Shown piece after piece: positions 1 through 11,132 of a stretch of 64,000 nucleotides of DNA. Position 1 is the first letter of the stretch. Each line of letters begins with the position of its first letter. This DNA is from Apostichopus japonicus. Its lineage: Eukaryota; Echinodermata; Holothuroidea; Aspidochirotida; Stichopodidae. The position numbers were made by a program, and so were the translations under genes. The stretch covers positions 4,300,501 through 4,364,500 of the forward strand of contig NC_092569.1 in the NCBI RefSeq assembly GCF_037975245.1, given 5' to 3'. The notes beneath the pieces were generated by a model, which made no database searches, was not told where the DNA came from, and saw only the letters and a list, made by a program, of their open reading frames with translations.

Positions 1-40
1 ATCTTTGACAATTCTGCTCATATCAAATAACATTTTGCAG

Positions 41-183
41 ACCACACCGTTAATCAATCCGGTGGGTGGCGGCAGTACTCATCATAAGGATCAGTCAATG
101 TTCAGATCTTTCATCCAGAGAAAAAACAGCAATTTACAGATGAGGCACGGCAAGACTAATAATACCAAACAGGAACCTGCTCA
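41..183 (+). CDS. Unrecognised gene, internal exon A
   Basis: The acceptor is ttttgcag at 33-40 and the donor CA|GTAAGC at 184. Read in the frame starting ACC, it gives 47 codons plus two bases (phase 2), beginning TTPLINPVGGGSTHH and ending TKQEPA. The incoming phase is assumed because the previous exon is off the left edge. Confidence 0.65.
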
Positions 184-3100
184 GTAAGCTGAAATTAATC
201 ATTAACGGATTTGATAAATAGTTTTGCATCCAATTTTATGTGACGACTGAATCTGAGAATCCCAAGTAATGTGCCCTTTAAATCAGCGGTTTCATAATAA
301 TTTTAGGGCCATGACCCAGCCAAAACTTTTTGACATTCAGCTGATGATTCATTGATGATCCCCAGTCCCCTCACCCTATTTATTATTACAATGACACTGA
401 AATGTGGTTGCTAAGTTTGAGGGGGAGGGGGGTGGGGCTCTGCTTCCTTGCCACAACTTGATCGATCTTGGATTGCACATGGGGACATCTTGTCTAGTAC
501 TACAATGCTTTGAATAAAGATAAGTTGACATTTTTCCTGCAAATTCTGAGACAATATCACAACCCATCAAAAATCCTTTGCGACTCGAACAGTGGGTCAG
601 GAAGGAGGTATCCTGTTAATTACTTCCGAACACATTCAAGTGAAAATGAGGTATTTTACAACATGATAAACAGTTCAAAAAGTGGAGGCATTTCACTTTT
701 GTACATCGGAAACACATGTTGTGCCTAGTATATAACAGATCCATACCCCCTCAAAGGCTTTATTCAAATCATTGTGTTCCATTTCTCTTTGATATGAAGA
801 TGTGATTTTTCCTTTTATTTTATTTTATTTTTTATTTATTTATTTATTATTTTGGTGACATTTATTTATGCTTTTCTGTATTGGCATTTTTAGATCTAAT
901 GTGTTACCAAAGCATCCTAAGAAGTCTTCCGTCCCTAAGAGGAGAAGCCTATCCCACAGTCCAAACAGGAAACAATCCCACTTAATTCACAAGCCAAAGA
1001 TGAAAAACCAAGAGCAACATTCACAAAGTCAAGAAGACAAGCTCTACAATACAGGATACATGGATCGTATCATCCAGCAACGACTATTGAATAGCAGTTT
1101 GTCAGATCCCCACCCTGGTGAGCAGATTTAAGATTACCCATCCCCTAAATGTACCCCTATTCCCCTCCCCTTCATGGCACCACCTGCCCATCTCATTGTC
1201 TCATCATGCCATTGATGCAGAATGTTTTTGTTAATACTCTATTCATAAATTGTTGTCAAAGGTCAGGCATGCTCCTCCGAACCAGACCCGCACATAGTCA
1301 GGAATTTGAGTCTGAGGTGCACACGCAATTTAAGGAGGGGCACAGTGTAACTTCTGTAACTTAATTGTGAAGTTTGGTGCACATGATGGTAGTTAAGGTG
1401 GGAGGTATAGCTGTCTGTAGGGGGAGGGGCAGGTGGGGGGAGGGGGCTGGTGGGGGGAGGGGGCCAGTGGGGGGAGGGGGCCAGTGGGGGGGCATGGCCC
1501 CAGTCTGGCTTTGAGCCTTCACTGAACCAAGAGACTATTGCACATTCATGTGACGAGTAATGTTCCTATATAGGTACATATGTTACGATATCATATAAGA
1601 ACTCCCCTTGATCCTAAACCTTATAGTGCTGATAAATTCACTGTTTCTGTTTTAAACTCTCTTTAAAAGTTACATTCAATTTGTCAGATTATTGGCAAAA
1701 ATCTGTCTAAAAATTTAAGTCATATTGCTCTTTCCACTTACAGGAGATTCAGTCTATCCTAACCTCACATGCAAATCACTTGAACCGAGCCCATCATCTG
1801 CTTCTCTAAGAAGGTAAGAATCATGAAACCCCATCCCTCCCTCACACCTACCCCTTCCTCTGCTAGTTAGGAGAATTTGTCATCTTGTTGTTCAATTAAG
1901 GGTCGTCTTTGGAAACGTCTTTTTTTCTCATGTCCAAACACCATGTTGTTATAAACCACTTCATTCTGTGACTATTTAGGACATTTCAATCAACCCCTTT
2001 GGACCCTCAGTTATAGTTTTTGTTCTATGAGCTGAATAGTTCTTGTAAAGTTTTCGATATATTTACAGTAGTTTTGTAAATGTTAATTTTAGCTCCGAGC
2101 ACACACTGTGTTATGGTTACAGATTTTGAATTAACAATGTAAAATGTCAGAATTTTGTAACATTTTATGTTTTTATATTTAGCTACTGTATTATGAACGG
2201 AGAGTTCAACTTTTTATCAAATCTTTTTAAAAAATCAGCTTGTTGTTTGATATTGTACAAGTTAAATAAATCTGGGGGGGGGAGGGGAATTGTATTTCAT
2301 TTTATTTAAGGGCTCTGAAATGAAAGGGAATTTCCCCCCTTTGAAGTCAAGTTGGTTCAAGTTGAAGAAGGTCAAGGCGTTTGATTGATTTTCAAGGATG
2401 TTTGTGATAACTTGTTTTGTTTCGTTTTCCCTTGTTTTCATTCATTTTTGGGAATTGAGAAATCTGTTTTGCATGACCTGGTATTGCCAGAATGTTTTCT
2501 TAGGAAGCCTCGAACCCTGCGAGCACTTTCCTCATGGCTTAAACATAGAAAGGATCGAATTTGCCAATTGATATTATTGCCATGGATTTTTGATGGTTTT
2601 AATGCTAAGTTTTAATAAACATATAGGTAAAAAATAATGATATATATTTTATAAACCATAAATCCAAACTTTTAACATATTGTGCTACATTATTGAGAAT
2701 GTTACCTCAAAAGAGAAAAAAAAAACTGGTAACATTCTGTTCATCTACTGCTAAAAAGTTGTGTGAGGTAAACATTATTAACATTAGAGGGCCCAAGTAT
2801 GGTAACCCAGAATTCCAAGCGTTCAACACATTGTAAGTGTATGAGAGTGTGAATCAATAATTTAATAGCAAACTGCTAAATCTGTACCCGCAAACACTTT
2901 CTGTGAAGGGAGAAAAAAAAATAAGTAAAAGGTTATAATATGTATCTTCATACCTTCCAAGTCGAGAATTTTTTTTATGATAAATAGTTAAGTTTAGTTT
3001 GAATTTGCATGAATCATTAGTGGTATAGTAGCAGAATTTGTTCATTAATTAAGACATGTAGTTAAATATCAGCTTAGTTTTTCACATTTGTTTCTTATCC

Positions 3101-5022
3101 TTTCGTAACATTTTGGCATCACAGTTTTGATGTTATATTTCTCTATTTTCGTTTCTCTTCTTCATCTTCATCGCTGTCGGCTGATTTAATTTGAATGTTC
3201 CCGTTTTTTTTTTCTTTTCTTTTTTATGACTGTTCTCTTTCCATCCAAGCTTACATGACATGAAACGAATTTTGAAATTGGTTTCTCCAACTCCTGGTAT
3301 GTGAGAGAGTCTGTTCAGGCAGTCTGCATGGCTTCTACATATATATATATAAACGACACTACCTCTTTAATTACTACTAACACAAAACTCGCATTTAAAT
3401 GGCTTTACTGCCCTAGTGCATGTATGCATACTTTAGCTCTGGGTTAACAATATCTAACAAATTAGCAAATGGTCTCTTTGCTTGCTTCTCTTCACTCTGC
3501 CAGTACCCACTCAAACGACTGTTTTTACCCTCTAGATTTCTTATAGTCACACTTTTAGACTGTCTCTGCAGTAACAAGATTAAAATTCAGTAGTAGTAGC
3601 TACCTCCAGTAGTGTTAGCCAGCAGAATTTTAAAGAGGTGCAGTGGCCTTCTTCTTTTAGTTATAATTTATTTTATTTTATTATTTATTAATTTTTTTTA
3701 TTTTTACTTTTTACTTTTATTTTGTCATTATTATTTAAGCCGTTTAGTTCATTAACCCTCATATATGCATACCTTTTCTGTATTTGGTTTGATCCTAGAA
3801 CCCTCTAAATTATACCGAACTACTTTTTATACTTCCGAAAGGGTTTGCTTCCCCCAGTTCAGATTTATGATACAAATCTGGGGTATTTGTACATTTCGTG
3901 TGGAGGACATGATTTGTTAACATACAGACCAACGAAGAAGAAGATTCGGCCTTTGCTTCTTTCATTGTTTTGTGTACAATACAGAGTAGTTGAGGATATG
4001 GTATGATTATGAAGAGACTTTTCATGCTCAATATTTTTTGATTTATTTATTTTTTTCATTCCCCTCCCTTTCTTTCTTCTTTGTGAGGAAAGTCTTTTAT
4101 ATTAGAAAAATGTCCTGATGCCTCATAAATCCTTTGTATTATTTTTGCTTATTGAATAGAAATTATGGGGAGGGGGGGGGTAGGATTTCCTCTGAACCAT
4201 CCCTTTAAGGAGAGGAAAGGAACCTGAATCGTGATCTATTTGTTTATTGCTCCAAAATCACATCAATAACAAACAATGAAATTTGGCAAATATTTGAAAT
4301 GTTTTGCCAATGAAAAATAAACAAAAATAGAAATTTACTTTCACTCTTGGAGACATGAAAGCTTCTGTACTGGATTAAACTGTCAATGACTCGAGAGTTT
4401 TAGAGCCGCCAAATGAAAATGAAGGATGACGTTAGTGAATTTTACAAATTTCTGGACCAGGTAGTTGAATGGCCTGGACCAGGAAGCATTCTTTTCTTCT
4501 TTTTTTTTCTTTTTTTCTACTGTCGGTCATTCCCCCGAAGGACTGTACCCGTCACTAATTATTTTTGTCAAGAGACAGAAATATTACAAGTTAACAACAC
4601 TCAAATTGCAGTTTTCTAAATATGGTGTGTGTCTGCTTTGCAAATTAACCCAATGTTAGGCTATTGCTGCATACAGTAGAGTCTCTGGCTGGCTGGCAGC
4701 CTAACATGGTGGGTGCATACCACCAAATACATAGGTTAATAAATTAATCAGCGGTGAACAGTAATGAATTGCAGAAATGATGAAATCATTTATAGGGTGG
4801 TGTAAATGCTTCATTTTGTAAAATATAGCAACTTTTACTTATATCCCACACTGCTGTAACAACACTGTTGTTTATTCACAATTATTCATCAGGTATTCCC
4901 GTTGCTTTTATTTAAATTAAAAAAATATATACTTGCTGCTATACAAACACGAAATTCCAAAAGGTGTTCTGCAGACAATAATCTTCTAGTAACCTTAGCA
5001 ATATAACCATTTCTATGACTTG

Positions 5023-5070
<48 letters not shown>

Positions 5071-8000
5071 TAAGGAATACAGTTTCTGCCAGGGGTAACA
5101 ATTTTTGTGAATGGCGCAGAGTGACTTTTTAGTCTGTTTCGTGATTTGCACTTGTATTTATATTGGGACAATGTAGTGCAATTATCTCTGTAATAGTTTA
5201 TACCAGTTTTGATGTTTTAACCAGACTTTGGTCTATATATTTTGATCAGGTTGTGAATATTAAAATAAAAACAAGTTTAATACGGTAAGCTTTGGGCTGG
5301 AATGGATTAATTAATGTTTCACCAATTTAATATTAAGGCATTTGTGAATGATAATCTGAGAACAGTGACAGAGAAGTTTTATAATAATATGTGCGAAATT
5401 CTAATGATTGATGGTATCCATGGAGATAGATTAATCACACCAAAGGGGGGGGGGGGTAGTACTGCTCCTAGTTGAACATGTCTTTAACAGACTCGTGGGG
5501 AGGGGGTCATCAGGCAGGGGGGGAAGTGCCTTATTTGACTATGGAAGGTGTGGCCAATAAGAAATCAGAATTCTTATTTACCAATAAGTTGATATATGAA
5601 CACATAGTGTGATTGAAAGCTGACAGAAGATGATAAACCTTTTGTTCCTTAATAACAGCCAGAATGGAAAAGATATCACTTTATGAAATGATCCCATGTC
5701 CTGCCTTACAGGTATTTAGCTCAGGCCCCCATTACAAAAATCCATTTTCTTTCCCAGTCATCCAAATAAAATCTTGAAAATATTTCAGATGATGATGATT
5801 TTTTATTGTTAAGATGGTAAAGGATACTAACAGGTTAACTGTTTACATGCTGCAAGATCTTTATTAGTGAAAAACCTGCATCCATTAATATACTCCATTA
5901 GAACACAAAAAAAGAAATGGTAATAAAGAGAATAACAATGTGCTACTTACATATAGGAAAATAATTCATAATTTATAATCTTGTAGAAAGATCACATACA
6001 GTATATTAAAACACTTCTGAAGAAGTCACATTCTTTTCTGTTTTGAAATATTATTTTGTTAAAAGAACCTCGATACAACTAATTCAAAGTAATAAAATTT
6101 AAAAAATAAGAAATTTTTTGATGTTCTTTCTAAGGTACAGTGCACCCCAGGCGATTGCCAGCTCTGGACAAAAGTTGGTGATGTCACGCTCAAGGTCAAG
6201 TTCACCTCTGGTAAGACATTATGTTTGCTTTAATGGATTCCTTTGATAGTATGATGTATGCAGCTGTGTACATAGAGATTTTTCTTTTGTGCGAAATTTC
6301 TCAATCGTTCACCGGTCAATATGTTTGGTCGAAACAGAACACCACTGAGCTTAAAGGAGGGAGACACACACCCAGCCACCATAACTGGTCAATGTGATAG
6401 AGATAATAACTGTAATGAACATCTCCCCAAAACAGCTAAGAAAAATCTTATTCCATTCGGGAGATATCAGAGATTTTAGTGTTCTTTCACACACAAGGTT
6501 TGAAGACTTGATCAAGTCTAAATATGACATCATCAAGCCACATGTGCTTCAAGGTTTTTTTTTTTTTTTTTTAATGTATTTGTATGTTTAGTGTACGTGA
6601 TGGAGATGGGTTTTGGAAACCTAAAATCTTGAACCTTTTAGTCTTGATGTGACTGAATGAACCTTTAAGTCTTGAACCTTAAAGTCTTGAACCTTTAAGT
6701 CTTGAACCTTTAAGTCTTTAACCTTTAAGTCTTGAACCTTTCAGTTTTGAACCTTTAAGTCTTGAACCTAGTCTTGAACCTTTAAGTCTTGAACCTAGTC
6801 TTGAACCTTTAAGTCTTGAACCTTTAAGTCTTGAACCTTTAAGTTTTGAACCTTGTCTTGAACCTTTAAGTCTTGATGTGACTGAATGATGTCATTGGTT
6901 TTACTGTTTTCAGTGTCAATATGGTTTTTACATTCCACCCTGAAAATACTAAAAGGGAAAATGAAACGGTTTCAGAACCTCGTGGCACTATGACGTCACA
7001 GATTGACAATATCGTCCCCTCTTTCGCGTACTGACAAATGTTTATATTAAAAAATGTATATCACAGTCCAAATCATTGCACTGATTTGCAACTGAAGTTT
7101 TGATCACAAATAATATCCTTTTAAGCGGTCTTCTAGTTTTAAGTTACAGATAACAAAAATTATACTTGATTGTCACTATAAATTTAAAGGATGCAGAACA
7201 ATTTTTAAGAGCATATAGATGTTTCAAAATCATTTGTCACTACGTAAAAACAAAATAAAAGTATATTCCTATTCGTCAGTAGGCGAAACAAGGGACGATA
7301 TGACAGGTCCCAGCCACTGTAATATCTCCCAAACAGAACAAGATATTTCTAGGCTGTTTTTGGGGGAGTTGTTTTTCACAAAGCTAGATCTCTGTGATGT
7401 ACGCCAAACCCGATAGGTGTGGTTGTGTCCCCTTCTTTGCCATGGTTACAACGTAACAAGGAAATACAAATAAAATTAACCGGGCAAGTTCGAATCGACT
7501 GCCTGTTTCCCTGTGTCAAATTTTGTCATGAAATTCTGTTGTCATGCTGTCATATTGTCCTTGCGATTGGATGAGTCTATTGACAGATAATTACGTATTC
7601 ACGAGGAAAATTGAGTATTGACTGACCAGTCAGTTTACTTGGCACCACACGCTCACCGAGGTCACCCCCTCTTTTCTAGAAAAGATTTCCACGACAAACA
7701 ATTTAGACTATTAAGAGCATTCAGGTTGTTTTCTTTTTTCACTTTGTTTATTTATTCCGTGGAATATGCAAGCAACCTCCAGGATCTGTAATTGTGGCCC
7801 GCGGCTTGTGAAAACACAGCTGTCACGAAAGTGTTTTTCATGGAGGTGTCAGTGAACATCTTAGGAAGTCGATGTTTTGTTTAAAACGTCAAAGCCGAAG
7901 GATTGTCACATTTCTTCCCATATTTAAGCCGGTTTGAGAGCAAGATTGTTATTCTTAATAAATTTTTTTTCATTGAAATCTTGTCTTTCATGTTGAATTC

Positions 8001-9732
8001 AGACACATCTTATACCCGATGAAAAGGAAATGGATTTTGAAACAAACAAAAAAATGTACTTAAAAATGATAGCAAAGAATTGATGAAGATATTTGTTGAT
8101 CTCTTAAGACCCTTTCCTACTGCTTTCAGGTTGTATCAAATAAAATGAGGGGAGGAGGGTGGGAGGGTGCCCTTGATCCACCTAGAGTCACATCATAAAT
8201 TTTTATGTAATGTTTGATTGTTCATGTTATCATCCTAGCACCCATTTCTAAAAAATAAATAGGGAAGTTAAAGCAGAATTTGCTTCAACCTAAGGCTTGG
8301 AGTGCTCAGTTGGTACAGCACTGGGCATAGTTGATTCCTTAAGTTCATGATCCCTTCAAATTTTGTAAGCATTTTTCGGGACAACCTGGGCTTACTTTTT
8401 GGTTGTCCATACAACAAGTTGGGGAAAAAATGTACCAAAGAACGAAGAATATGTACGTTTGTACACTGTAGTTCGTTTGGTGAATAGAACCTCTGTTCAG
8501 CTTTAGAGCTAGTAAAACTCTTCTTTGGATGGATAATAGGCCATTTAAACACTAATTATTGTTTGATATCAATAGATCCCCAAAGTGATGGAGAATGGTA
8601 ATTTATCATTTTACCAAATTGGCAATATTTTAGTTACAAATTTTTGCAATGTGCATTTTGATGTAAACAACTAGTGTGTTGAAGTGTTTTGCTGAACATG
8701 AAAAAGAAAGGAAAAAGTCATTCCCACGTAACTATCCAACTTTCATCCTCCCTTGAGCGTTCCATCGTTCTATCGCTGAAAATACCACGCAAGGTTTATG
8801 TAACATATTCAACACCCTTTTGTCCAATCATATCACATCACTTATTATTATTATGCAAAATGAAACCTAGGAAGAGTCCAAAAAAATATATTTATTTTGA
8901 CTATGTACATATGTTTCCCTTATCCAGGACATTTATCCATAAATTTATTAACATCTGTAAAAGTCTCCTATAGAAGAACCCTTGACGATTCACAGTTTTC
9001 CAGTCATCAATCACTCATGAAAAATAGACCAAAACCAGAGAACCAACCCTGAATGTTACTTTTATAATTTCCTTAGTATGCAGCAAAGTATGTACATTAG
9101 GTATGCAGAACTAGACCTGGCATAGTATTTTGACATGCAAATGTGCTGTTAGATTCATTGGAAAGATGATTATCTGTCATTAATATCGTCTATAACCTAA
9201 GACTTGTAATTAAAGGCATTGAAGACTCGCCCCAAACCGTGTGCCGCGCACTGAAAAAGTTAACTTTCCGTTGCTTGCAAATGACGTTTTCTTCTTGTCG
9301 CTACAAAATGCAGACAGTCATGAAACGTGATACCTTGTTATCTTTGATCTAGACCGGAGATGTCCATGCTGCTATGTACACTGTGCTGTGGGTATTGACC
9401 ATAGTTGTATGTATTGACTGTACACTAGTGTCTAATTACCGACGGTAGCAAGCTGTGTGTGTATTTTCTGGGATCGATGGTGGTGTCTAACACTTGTTTT
9501 GCACCTCATTCGGAACTAGGTCAGATTACCGGCATGAGACGTTCTTTGTGCGCGATCCTTCACTCCCTTTAACATGGAATCAATTTATTTATTTATTTAT
9601 TTACTTATTTATTTATTTATTTATTATTTTTATTTATAGAGAACTCTCTCCTGCCAAGTTGTCGATTTGAATGATCTGACGACAAAATCGCAGCCTCTGG
9701 AACCATCCCAGTTGCTCTGGAATGACCTTTGA
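41..9732 (+). CDS. Unrecognised gene, 3' part (six coding exons)
   Basis: Six exons keep one reading frame through matching splice phases: 41-183, 894-1117, 1744-1813, 3250-3300, 6141-6210 (or from 6135) and 9640-9732, ending in TGA. They encode about 216 residues; the 5' part lies outside the window. The product is low complexity, rich in Ser, Lys, Gln and Pro, with a basic stretch (PKHPKKSSVPKRR), many Ser-Pro/Thr-Pro pairs (SHSPN, EPSPSS, VSPTPG) and an SR-like patch (SRSRSSSP) before a C-terminus ending in LLWNDL. No catalytic domain, signal peptide or membrane segment is seen. The composition would suit a phosphorylated, disordered nuclear or cytoskeletal tail, but that is inference. I do not recognise the family. 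Exon order and phase agreement make a real gene likely. Confidence 0.72.
894..1117 (+). CDS. Unrecognised gene, exon B
   Basis: The acceptor is gcatttttag (T-rich tract 815-860 upstream) and the donor CCTG|GTGAGC at 1118. The first base completes the codon left by exon A and the exon ends in phase 1. It encodes the Lys/Arg/Gln-rich segment with PKRRSLSHSPNRKQ and the more ordered-looking YMDRIIQQRLLNSS. Confidence 0.72.
1405..1498. repeat. G-rich minisatellite, ~17-bp unit
   Basis: A unit close to CAGTGGGGGGAGGGGGC is repeated about four times, with CTGG and CCAG variants. It lies in the intron after exon B of the left-edge gene. Consecutive G runs on the + strand could form quadruplexes. 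Confidence 0.8.
1744..1813 (+). CDS. Unrecognised gene, exon C
   Basis: The acceptor is ccacttacag and the donor AAG|GTAAGA at 1814. The two leading bases complete exon B's last codon; 22 codons follow and two bases remain (phase 2). It encodes DSVYPNLTCKSLEPSPSSAS. Confidence 0.72.
3250..3300 (+). CDS. Unrecognised gene, exon D
   Basis: The acceptor is ccatccaag. Two overlapping donors exist: CTG|GTATGT (exon end 3296, phase 1) and TAT|GTGAGA (exon end 3300, phase 2). Only the second keeps the downstream exon open, so it was chosen. It encodes LHDMKRILKLVSPTPG, the best amphipathic-helix candidate in this gene. Confidence 0.65.
5028..5066. repeat. (TA)n microsatellite
   Basis: An uninterrupted TA run of about 39 bp in the intron between exons D and E of the left-edge gene. 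The small open frames across it are repeat artefacts. Confidence 0.9.
6141..6210 (+). CDS. Unrecognised gene, exon E with two possible acceptors
   Basis: Acceptors at tctaag|G (start 6135) and gtacag|T (start 6141) differ by six bases, and both keep the frame. The donor is CTG|GTAAGA at 6211, phase 0. It encodes APQAIASSGQKLVMSRSRSS followed by SPL, an SR-like patch. Confidence 0.65.
6625..6888. repeat. 15-bp minisatellite (cttgaacctttaagt)n
   Basis: About 16 tandem copies of a 15-bp unit, some shortened (cttgaacctagt), lie in the last intron of the left-edge gene. The block is bounded on both sides by the same sequence, agtcttgatgtgactgaatg, so the array appears to have grown from a duplicated core. 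Confidence 0.9.
9210..9572. mobile_element. TTAA-flanked MITE, family 1, copy 1
   Basis: This 363-bp element starts TTAA-AGGCATTGAAGACTCGC and ends with an imperfect inverted copy, ...CTTCACTCCCTTTAA. It has no coding capacity. A second copy at 42104-42458 matches along nearly the whole length (for example acactgtgctgtgggtattg and taggtcagattaccggcat). The TTAA target and short terminal inverted repeats resemble piggyBac-type non-autonomous elements, but no transposase was seen. It sits in the last intron of the left-edge gene. Confidence 0.82.
9640..9732 (+). CDS. Unrecognised gene, terminal coding exon
   Basis: The acceptor tttatttatag directly abuts an ATTT/TTTA microsatellite (9582-9636). 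Thirty codons follow in phase 0 and end at TGA 9730-9732. The encoded tail begins RTLSCQVVDLNDL and ends EPSQLLWNDL. Confidence 0.68.
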   Translation, partial: RTLSCQVVDLNDLTTKSQPLEPSQLLWNDL

Positions 9733-11126
9733 CATTTCCCTTGGCGATCAACACTTTCGATGAAAGTGTTACGTAGCCCAGCATCAAGATTTGCATGCGA
9801 GGGGGTTCAACTTTGTTAATAGTTCATCCGATTCGGTGGATTTAAAAAGGGGGGAAATGGCAAAAAATGTGCTTATATTAAGGTTTTTATATCTAATTGC
9901 TGCAACTTAACGTGCTGTTACAGTCATACAGGTTTATGAAACACTTCATAATGATTGGTGAATCCTTGTGATGTACCAGCTGTCCTGGGGGTTGGGTGGG
10001 GTGGGGGTTTAAAGGAAGATTGTTGTTAACTTTGATCCAAGCAACAGCAGTGACAACATAACCTTGCAATGTTTGATATTTTGTTGTTTGAAAGACCTTG
10101 CATCCGGATTTACCGTGTATACATATTATTTATTACTCTGTGTTGATCTAACAGTAAGGACCTGGGTTGATGTTGTGATTGTTTGGTGAAGACTTTGAAG
10201 AGGCTCAAGTTTGTACCACTTTCTACTACTTTTATGCACTTTCTTTGTAGCTCTCTGTGATGGTAAGAGCTTTATATTATTTATCAGTTATGACTTTTGT
10301 AAAACCCATGTGAATGTGTATCATCTTAAATATGGTTCACAGGGGTACAATCCAGATTCGAACCTCATAGTCGAACAATCGATCAATCTATCAATCAGTA
10401 TTTATATAGCACTGATATCGTGGAACACTTCAAAAGCGCCTTGAAAGAGAAATCATTCAATTTTGGTGGAGAAAATTAGTTCATTTTTAGAGATCTAACC
10501 ATTTGGTAGTAAGTGAATGGGGGAGGCAGGGGGGGGGGGACTGGTACTGTATCGTCCTCTACCCTTCTTGCATGACAAAAAACGGTGGCTAAAACACTGT
10601 CCTAACTACATCAACACCCTTTCGGCCTCATGGAGGCATTGTCCACTAGCTGGAATAATTTGCCATTTCTGGTTTGTCCAGTAGCTGGAATTGTTGACCA
10701 CCATCTTGGCTGGTGTGTTTTTGTTATGTGACATAAGGCGATGCAGACCACTTGCTGTTTTTGTTACACATAACCTTTGACACGACTTACAATTGTGTAA
10801 AGAATCTGTTTGTGAATTCAAGCCAGATGATTCAAAAACAGGAAATTAGAAGCTGTAAAATTTGAAGGGTGACAAAGATGATCCAAATACTCCAGGAAAA
10901 AAAAATAGAAAGGTTAACCAAATTAAATCTTGTTGTCACTTTCACAATCATGGTTTATGTTAGAACCGGTATAATCACTTCAGATTTCTCTAATTACATG
11001 GAAAAGCGTTAACTTACCTGAATAATATTATGATTAGCCAAGGTTTTGTTGTGTCAGTTGGTGTCAGTGCTATTCCCACTGCCATTGGATATGGCTGTGT
11101 GTCACAAACAGCAACATTAAACTTTA

Positions 11127-11132
11127 AATAAA
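11127..11132 (+). terminator. Candidate poly(A) signal of the left-edge gene
   Basis: This is the first AATAAA found downstream of the stop at 9732, which would give a 3' UTR of about 1.4 kb. Transcript data would be needed to confirm it. Confidence 0.35.

Noticed and set aside
4399-4460. Possible extra exon of the left-edge gene (ttttag ... GACCAG|gtagtt)
   Set aside because: The frame open through it does not join the flanking exons in a consistent phase.
6350-7440. Possible ~1.1-kb transposon bounded by ggagggagacacacaccc and ggtgtggttgtgtcccctt
   Set aside because: Inverted similarity of the ends is weak and no target duplication was found.
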